Shown in pieces: positions 1 through 8,668 of a stretch of DNA of 15,962 nt (within the stretch, counting starts at the first letter, position 1; each line of letters starts with the position of its first letter). The notes under the pieces were generated by a model. The model searched no databases. It had not been told where the DNA came from and saw nothing but the letters and a program-made list of their open reading frames with translations. The position numbers and the translations under genes are program-made. The stretch is from the NCBI GenBank assembly GCA_003118195.1, contig BEXV01000311.1, forward strand, positions 35,501 to 51,462, read 5' to 3'. The DNA is from Hemicentrotus pulcherrimus. Lineage: Eukaryota > Echinodermata > Echinoidea > Camarodonta > Strongylocentrotidae.

Positions 1-121
1 TAACAGCTGCACTGCTAAAGCCAGGGTAATTATGCTGCATTATTGTAGAGCGCTTAGAGACTTCTGACAAAGTAAGTGTTAGGCGCTATATAAGCACTGT
101 AATTATTATGATTATTATTAT
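1..121 (+). repeat. SINE-like 3' tail (GCGCTATA + ATT run)
   Basis: The stretch contains AGAGCGCTTAGAGAC, then TAGGCGCTATATAAGCACTG and an imperfect ATT/ATG run to about 121. The same kind of tail occurs in reverse orientation at about 2877-2935 (rc reads TTAAGCGCTATACAAATATG followed by ATT-like triplets). Tails of this form are, from memory, common in short retroelements of marine deuterostomes. The head of the element lies before the window. It sits in the intron upstream of exon 1. Confidence 0.5.
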
Positions 122-219
122 AGATATGTTTTAGAAAATCTATTCATTGTTAATGGAATGAATTAAATATGGACACATGGATATCACTAAAGCTCATTTT
201 CATTTTTTATATTTTTTAG

Positions 220-346
220 CAATCTGAGATTGAGAAGCATCAGCTTCAGAAACAGTTGACAAGGTTACAGACTGAGATGGCAAACAAGATGAGAGAATTA
301 GATGAGTTAACAGCTAAACAATCAGAGACTCTCAACCAATCATCAG
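220..346 (+). CDS. KIFC3: Exon 1 of window: coiled-coil stalk
   Basis: The exon follows the acceptor TATTTTTTAG (ends 219) and ends before the donor GTATGT (347). It encodes residues 1-42, beginning [13 protein letters not shown], plus the first base of a split Gly codon, so the intron after it is phase 1. The composition is rich in Glu, Gln, Lys and Leu with heptad-like spacing, as expected of a kinesin-14 stalk. It starts with a complete codon in phase 0 and shows no Met or initiation context. At least one more coding exon must therefore lie upstream of the window. Confidence 0.85.
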
Positions 347-3300
347 GTATGTATCTTGTTCTTATGTCTCACCAGGAAACATTTTTCACCTCCTTTTCAT
401 TTTCCAAGTCTCTTACATAATAATGTTTAATGACAATGTTCACCATATTTTTCCTGGATTTAAACAGTTTTAAATAATTCAACAATGTTTCTATAATTAA
501 GTGATCCACATAATATTATTATCCTGATTTTGGGGTTCAAGCTTGCCCGTACACAATATATGCTTATTCTCTAATCAACAGGAGCATTTCAGCCAGGCTG
601 GAATCGATTAGATCGATTAGGGCGTTTCACAAACCCTTTTTTCAATGACAAATGATAAAAAATCAATGGCAAATCTGCTGATAACCAATCAGGAGCAAGG
701 ATTTCAGTAGCTTATAACAAAAACTGACATTTGATGACAAGTTTTGTGAAATGCCCCCCTATACACCAAGATGGAGTAGGACAATAAAGAAGCTCCCCTC
801 TCCTCGAAAACTTGCTCTCAAGAATTCAGTGTGAAGATCCCTGTCTAGATAGGTAAATCTCTGGTATATTCATTAGTTATCACATGATCATGTCACATGA
901 CAGGTATGTCTGAAGACCTGAAGAGGATGAAGGAAGAGATGCAAAAACAGATCCAGGATTTACAGACCCAACTCAATGAGAAAGAGAACCAGATTGCTGA
1001 GTTGGAGGCTTACAAAGATAAGTCCCAGGCACTGGAAGTGGAGGTCTCCAAGCTTACTAATGAGCTCTCCGACACCAAACAGTCTGCAGATACAGCCCTC
1101 TTGGCATCCAAGGGTGGGCATCTCAAAGAGATCAAGGTTAGTTTTACTCATACCTGAATTACTTTGGATTACATTGGATTCCAGTTCAGTTGATGTAAAC
1201 TATTTTATTTACATTCCTTGTATGAGCGCAATAGAATCAATTTTATGTACATGAATAAGCTGTTGATCCAAAACCACTTCAAGCTTCTTGAATTTACTTG
1301 TTGATTCATTGCTATAACTGGAGATCCTAGGTTTCAAATTATAACTAATAATTCTAAAAGAAGTAAAAAATACATTTTTTCCATTGTTTTGTTTACATAA
1401 TCTACAATTTTTTTCTCTCCCAGCTCATTTAGGGTTAAAGCAGTCCAAAATATACCTTTTAAATTGTAACAAAAATAAAAGCTGTGATCCACACAATGAA
1501 AGAGAATGGTTGTCTGAGCCATTTAGCAAGGAGGCATAACATTTTATACTCTGACGACAAATAGTCGACCTGTTCGAAACGTCAAGCCACTCCTACTACC
1601 CTTCCTCCCCAACCGGTGCTATAGTACTCTTTAGAGCTATAAGCTCAAGAAAGATTACCAACAGTCCTTTTCAGGACTCCCCAATCCTCCCCCTTCTCTC
1701 ACATGGAGCAACCATAAGTCTCCTGTATACAATTATATTTGTATACCGTATTTGCCGGTGATAACGCCGCACCCTTGTATAGGCCGCACCCCCGATTTTG
1801 ACCTTTAAAAAAAAAAAAAATTTGGACGAAGTCAGGATCGAACCTGGATCCACCAGGCAGATTGGGGATTGAAGCCGGCGCCTTAGACCGCGCGACTATC
1901 CTGCACCGATGCCTAGGCTTGCAGTTCTTTAGTGATGTATACATTCGAATGGATTGAAAACGGCGACTTCGCGTGCTGGATGCGTTAAACGGCCCCTTAT
2001 TTTACTTTTGCAATGCATTGGCACGAACTTTGATCAAGATCTATCGGCAGATGTTGTTTTTGGAAGATTATATGCGTCTTCATGTCAACAATGCAAGGTA
2101 AAATTGTCGGTAAGATGTGTGGAAATGTCCTGTTCCATAGTGGTATAGTTATTGTTCCATTCGTAGTCCCATATGTGCAAATTTGTGCTGGTTTTGGCTT
2201 GATTTTTTTTTTTAACTCTGTTGCCGTATATACGCCGCACCCCGACTTTTTGATTTTTTCTCTCCCAAAAATACTGCGGCGTTTACACTGGAAAATACGG
2301 TACTTTGAAATTATTTGCTGTCTCATATAGAAACTTCAAGCTGCCAACAAGTCGAGCGCAAAGCGTATCAAGGAGCTTGAAGAGAGACTTGCCCAGGAGT
2401 CCGAGAACCTCCTGGATTCTGCAAGGAAACAGCTCCTGACTCAGGAATCCCTTGAGAAGGAGCTGAACGAGAAGAGCACTGAGCTGGAGAGGGTCCAGGA
2501 GGAGTATGAAGAGTTGAAAGCCAATCCCAAGGTGTGTAGATCAGGGGGGTGTTTCACAAAGACTAAGATCGACTTTAAGTTGGACTTAACTATGGCAGGC
2601 CATTCATGCCACCATCTACTGGCAATGATCTCTTAAGGAATGTTCAAATCATTGTCACAAATCTACAGAATTTATATCTTTTGATATTTCATTATTGAAG
2701 GAAAAAGTATAATCTAAAGATCATAATTGAGAGACCAATAATGAGAGCAACCAGTGACATGAATGGCCTGCCATAGTTTAGTCCAACTTAAAGTCGATCT
2801 TAGTCTTTGTGAAACACTCCCCAAATAGTATAAGAATGGGATAGGAAAGGATTGCCGGGGTGGACAGGAGAGATGGAAATAATGATTATAATAGTCATAT
2901 TTGTATAGCGCTTAATACCACCTTGTTATTATTATTATTATTACTCCGGTCATTAGATATTATTATTATTATTATTACTCCGGTCATTAGATTTATGTGC
3001 TAATCCGGACATGATAATACACACACTCTGCTCCCTGGGGAGTATTCCGGCTAAGCGCCGTTTTACAAGCCCACACATGCCAATCCAACCACATTATAGT
3101 TTGCATCCTACCTGGTTCCCATTGAACACCTGGGTGGAGAGTGGCAAAAGTAGAATAATGTCTTGCCAATTTAAAGGACATAGGTGTCAAGTTGGGATTT
3201 GAACCACAAACCATGGGATCCACAGTCTGGGGATGTATCCACTAAACCACAACACATGAGCTGTTTGAGAAAAATAGTGAGCTAGAAAGAGTCCAGGAGA

Positions 3301-6300
3301 AATATAAAATTTTTGTAACATACTGTAACATGACCTCGAGCAAGGCATAAATGTGAGTTTAATATTTTATTGAGCTGTAAGAATTATGTATCCTGCCATG
3401 ATATCAGAATCATACCATGGTCCTGGTAATCATATACATGTAACAAGTTTTGAAACAAAGACTTGATAAAACAACTTGAATGTATTGGATGGATGCATGT
3501 GGCAATTGACTTTTGAATTTGCTTTCTTCACATCATTATGTCCACACATGTCACAACAAAACTAATTCTTTCTGTTTGATTCGTTTATTAGATTGTTGAA
3601 GTTGAAAAGAAAGTGGAGGTAGAGTCTGAAGATGCCAAACGAGCCCTGTTACAATTCAAGCTACAGAACAACAAACTCAAGAAAGATCTAAGTTCACTCA
3701 AGGATACTCATGCAGACACTGAGAAACAGCTTGAAGACTCCAAGAATGAGGTCGACTCACTCGTACAAAAAGTAGGCTTGATTTTATTTGGTATACTTCA
3801 TTTGTTATTTTTTAATGTGATATGCCCTCTAAAAATGTTTTGCACTTTTCCTAATTCTGCCATTTTTATGTGCTTTTAGTTTTTAAAATTTTACATTATT
3901 TGATGTTTTTATTATTTACCAGTGTTAACCATTTCTTCAAAAGTTTGTCAATATACTATAAATTGCCTTTTTATTGGTGTTGCTTATTTGGATGTAATAA
4001 GGCATATGTAAGACTTCATCCATAGATTCTGGTTGCAATCTGCATCTAATGTTTCTGTAAATTGAAATCATCATGCAAGCATATGCCATAATAAACATTT
4101 AAGCATTATAAACTTGAATATCATTTCAGGCAGCATTGTGCGGTATTCTACTTTTACCCAAAGAACGAATTAATGAAATATTGTTGAATGATGAATAATG
4201 TTAATCTCTTTCACGTAGCTTGAGGAGAGAGAGCAAGAGATGGCTGAAGTCCAACAGCAGATGGAGGAGGAGATGAAATGTCTGGAGGAGGCTAAAGACG
4301 AGGAGATCATACGCACCAAGGAGGCAGCGGAACAGGAGTCGAGTTTCATCTTCCAGAAGTACTCCTTGATGAGGTCCAGGTTCAACCAACTTAGACCTGG
4401 ACTACTGATGATAGCCCAGGAGTATCAGCAGCTCAGGTCCATGTGTAGTCAGTTCCCTCTCATGCTCAGTAAGGCAATTGAAGATACAAAGAATGAGGTA
4501 GGTCAAACAGTATATATTAACCCCACAACTTACAAAGTGATGGTGGCATAATTGGAAGCTATTAAAGTTGAATTATTCTTCCTTTTATACCCTTATCATA
4601 CAATTTACAGTGTGTCTGTGTGCTTCCCAAGTGCTTAGTAAATGCTTGTCTTTGTTTTATTCCAACCTTGTTAAAACAACTTTCTTCCTGTCTATAGATC
4701 TATCAAACAGTAGCAAGCCATAGCAGAGATTATCGATATCTACAAAGACTTTGAATCTTGTATTTGGTACAGATCTGTGCAGTATTTTTCTAAAGCCATT
4801 GAAGAGAAAGCTCCTCGACTCTTCAATGTCGAGAGATCTCTGTAAGAGCAAACTGGAAGCGGCTGAAATGGTCCCAAATAACTTCTCTGATTGTAAAACA
4901 TTAACATTCAGACACATTGGATGGTATTCTGATAGCAAGTACTAAGTTAAGCCTGGCTGAACTTAGTCCACACTTTTATAGAGTGCCTGTTGCCAACTCA
5001 TTTACCCTGTACAGATTATTTTAACCCTGAAATGTAAAGTGTCCAAAAAAATAATTTTGCAATGAAATGGGAAGAAAAAGATGATACGAATATGAACTGA
5101 ATTTCAACAAAGACTTTGGTAGATGTCTTTGTCATGAAAATTAAAGGAGGAAGATGAAACCTAGCATTCCATAGAAGTGTGGACTTAGTCCCGGCTTAAC
5201 TAATGAGAATACCATCCATCTTCTTCTTGTTTAACAGATTGGTGCAAGACTTGCTAAGGTTGCCAAGCACAATGAAGAGCTTCACAAAAAGTACCAGAAG
5301 GAGCTCCTCCTGCGCAAGAAGTACCACAATGAACTCATAGACCTCAAGGGGAACATCCGCGTATTTGCTCGCGTTCGTCCGCTCATCAAGGAAGATGGAG
5401 GAGGCGCAAATGCCAAGTCTGTGGTTACGTTTGACAACGATGATGATGGACTTTTGAATGTTGTTAACAAAGGAAGGATGTCAACGTTTGAGGTGGATAA
5501 AGTATTCAACATGGCATCTAGACAGGAAGAGGTAAGCACTAATATATCGTCTCGTAAATTTGGTTTACTCATTGAATACTTGTTTAGTAGTTTAAAGATG
5601 ATTATGAGTTATTGTAGATACATTTCATTTTTAAGAAAATCATCTAGAATTTGTTCTTTCTTTCCTGTTCTTGTTCATGCAGTCAATGAAACAGTCAAAA
5701 TTGTTTACCAAAAAAATCATGTGATAGCTAGAATATAGATGACTGATATTTTACCAACATGGTAATTATGTTACAATATGTTCTTATTTCTCTCTGACAA
5801 GTCTTTCTGGTCTTGATATTCCTCTTTTTTGTTGTTGTTTTTTTTCCTTTCATTGATTTGTGATTTCATATCTTGAGGATATTTTTTTTCTTCACCGAAT
5901 CATTTATCATTGTTTCAGGTGTTCAATGATGTTCGACCGTTGATCATCTCCAGTGTGGATGGCTACAATGTCTGTATCTTTGCTTATGGACAAACAGGGT
6001 CTGGAAAAACATTCACCATGCAGGTTAGTCATCATCAAGTCATTTGAAATTGGCCTAGTAATGATACAAACACCATGAGATTACTGTCCTGCAATTGGTG
6101 TCACACTTTTAGCAAATTTCATACCCTTGTGTTCAATTTAATTGTATAACTCAACCGCCAGAAAAGGGTACTATATGTATTCTTTTATTGAAATATCTAC
6201 CTTGATATGTTACTTTCATTCAATATCAGCCACAAAATAGATTTCAGTGTAACATGGTGGTGTCAGTTGTAAGTATATGATTATTGAGGGCATCGTAAAG

Positions 6301-8583
6301 ACAAAAACAAACAAAAAAAGCTCACATGAATCATAAACTTTTACTGCAAGTTGGGGGTACATAGCTGCTAGCAGTATCTACTTACGTAGCAATACAACTA
6401 GTGGTTATTTTGATATTTGAATGACATATATTCATGATATAACATTTCCTATTTGGTATATTCACAATGTCCTTATGCAGGGTCCAGCAAAGAATCCTGG
6501 AATCAACCAACGTGCCCTCAAGTTACTGTTTGAAGACACGGCCGCACGCTCAGATTACTCTTTCACCATTACTGTGTCTGTCATGGAGATCTACAATGAA
6601 ATGCTCAGGTAAATATGTCTACCGACAAAATACATACCAGAAAAAAAAATGCCATCTTACAAAGATTTGCATTAATTGAGTGTGTATACAAATGCAAATT
6701 TAATTTCAGCTTTAGAAATACTTTAAACTACCTCTTCAATCACTGTTCCAGAAATGCACAGAAAGAAAGTTTACCATTACAAAGTGCTGCTAATTATAGC
6801 CTCTATCAAAAATGCAACCCATCGCTTTTTCTTATAAGTATGCAATTACCTGTTGAAGTTTACAAAGACAAGCCAGTACTAGTCTTACAATTCACCAGGA
6901 ACACTAATGATTAAAAGAGTACTTTTTATGGTAAATTGTTAGACAACCAGTAGTAACTATTAAACATGTGTTAATATTAATACATCTTTGAATTTTTATA
7001 AAATATTTAACATCTCTTAATATTTGTTACCTTTGAATTTCAATAAAATATTAAACATCTCTTGATATTTAGCATCTTTTAATTATATAAAAAAAAAATG
7101 AACCTGTTATTTCACATAACAGGGCCTGTCTTATAAATAGCTGCAATTGGTTGAATCAATTAAAACTCTTTATAATACAGGTTCCAGACAAGCATTTAAA
7201 ACAATATTTAGATACTCTAATAGAAAAGTCATTTTGCTTAGGTCTTCAAAATGTAACATGTATTACCCAATAGTCTATACATCAGTCAACCATCAGAAAA
7301 ACATACAACATGACATTTATCTTTTCTGTAGGGATCTACTGAGCGATGACCCCTCCAACAAGATGGACATCAAAATGGCAACCGAGGGCGGGCTTTATGT
7401 GCCTGGACTCTCAGAAGTTGAAGTCAGCTGTGTTGAAGACATCAATAGGGTATGTTTTTTTCCCTTCATTTTCTGCTTGTTGAAATATTCTTGGTCATTT
7501 CTGATAATCTATTCTTCACAATAAAAGAGCTAGATTTTGAACTCTACAACTTGCAAAAACTGCAAATATACATAGCTTGACAATTTGTCATGTTGAGCTA
7601 TGTGTTAAAGGATTCCAGTTTATTTTATGAAGACATGCAAGGTATATGAGGCATCAAAATTTACATGTTTTCGTTTAAAGATACATCCTTTTATTTTATC
7701 AAAACTCACTGTAGTCTTTTTTTGTTTTTAACAGCAACAGTTTTCTTTTAGATTCCTTATTGACCACATTGCGAGACAAACGAATATCACTAGCGACATT
7801 ATTTTCGATAGCAACAGTTTTGTTTCGAATTGTCTTTATAAACGTCAGCATTTGACACTGCCCGGTAATTATTTACATCTACTAGTATGGATTGTTTAAG
7901 TTGATAAGTGCTTTAATAATAACGAAAATGATAATGATAATAATAATGATAATGATGACATTAATGAAAATATTAAAATACATGTATAAGATTTATAAGA
8001 CACCAAATCAAAGTGAATTCAAATGCAAAAGGAGCATCATGGCAAATTTATAAATTCACATAAAAGCATTATAAACAAAAGAACAAGAGGAGTATGATAG
8101 AACACATAGCCATTCAGGATTTCCCTGTAATTATTGATCATTGAATCGTTTTCAGGTGTTTGCCACGGGTCACAAGAACCGTTCCACGGCATGTACAGAC
8201 ATGAACGAACACAGTTCAAGATCGCACGCCTTGCTATGTGTTAACATCATCGGAAAGAACAAAGCATCAGGGAAGCGAACTAAGGGTAAGTTGAACTCGT
8301 CTTTGGCAGTATTCGGTGATAACATCCTAAAAGTCTACCTTCAGACAACTAGCCTTAGGACAATTGAGTATTTCTGAGTTCAATGAACTATTCGTTGACC
8401 CATAAAACTAATTTACAGACGGGGGTTATCATTTTGGGGATTGTTTCTTCTAAGGGGTTAGATATTCAGAGTTACGCGTCCTCTGTGTTAATACTCAGAG
8501 AGAGGGTAGTTGTTTGGATATGTTTCTTGGAATATGAATGTTTTTTTAAAAAAGAGGATAGATATGTTAAAATGTATTTTAGG

Positions 8584-8614
<31 letters not shown>

Positions 8615-8629
8615 AGTCCCCCTCTCTCT

Positions 8630-8668
<39 letters not shown>

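Larger units (their letters stand above)
2877..3254 (-). mobile_element. tRNA-derived SINE, minus strand, in intron 3
   Basis: Read on the minus strand, the head at about 3254-3180 has an A box TGGTTTAGTGG (3239-3249) and a perfect B box GGTTCAAATCC (3195-3205), spaced 33 nt apart as in tRNA-type pol III promoters. The body runs to lower coordinates and the tail (about 2935-2877) reads TTAAGCGCTATACAAATATG with ATT-like triplets. The tail matches the one at 1-121. The 3' part contains a 34-bp tandem duplication at 2941-2992. Exact ends are uncertain, and no target duplication was identified. Confidence 0.7.

Noticed and set aside
897..1157. ATG at 897 or 906 as the start codon of the gene
   Set aside because: 897 lies before the acceptor, in the intron. 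906 is in frame but exon 1 joins to it with perfect frame and matching coiled-coil character.
1824..1907. Functional tRNA-Leu gene
   Set aside because: The anticodon stem does not pair and the T-loop box is one base short; it lies inside a mobile element.
1997..2326. 109-codon minus-strand open frame
   Set aside because: It overlaps the inverted-repeat element, has no recognisable protein features and is full of repeat-derived words.
3180..3254. Functional tRNA gene
   Set aside because: The A and B boxes are good, but no cloverleaf with a proper acceptor stem forms and the sequence continues into a SINE body and tail.
4657..4938. 93-codon minus-strand open frame in intron 5
   Set aside because: No family motif, no splice or start support, and it runs into the end of a mobile element.
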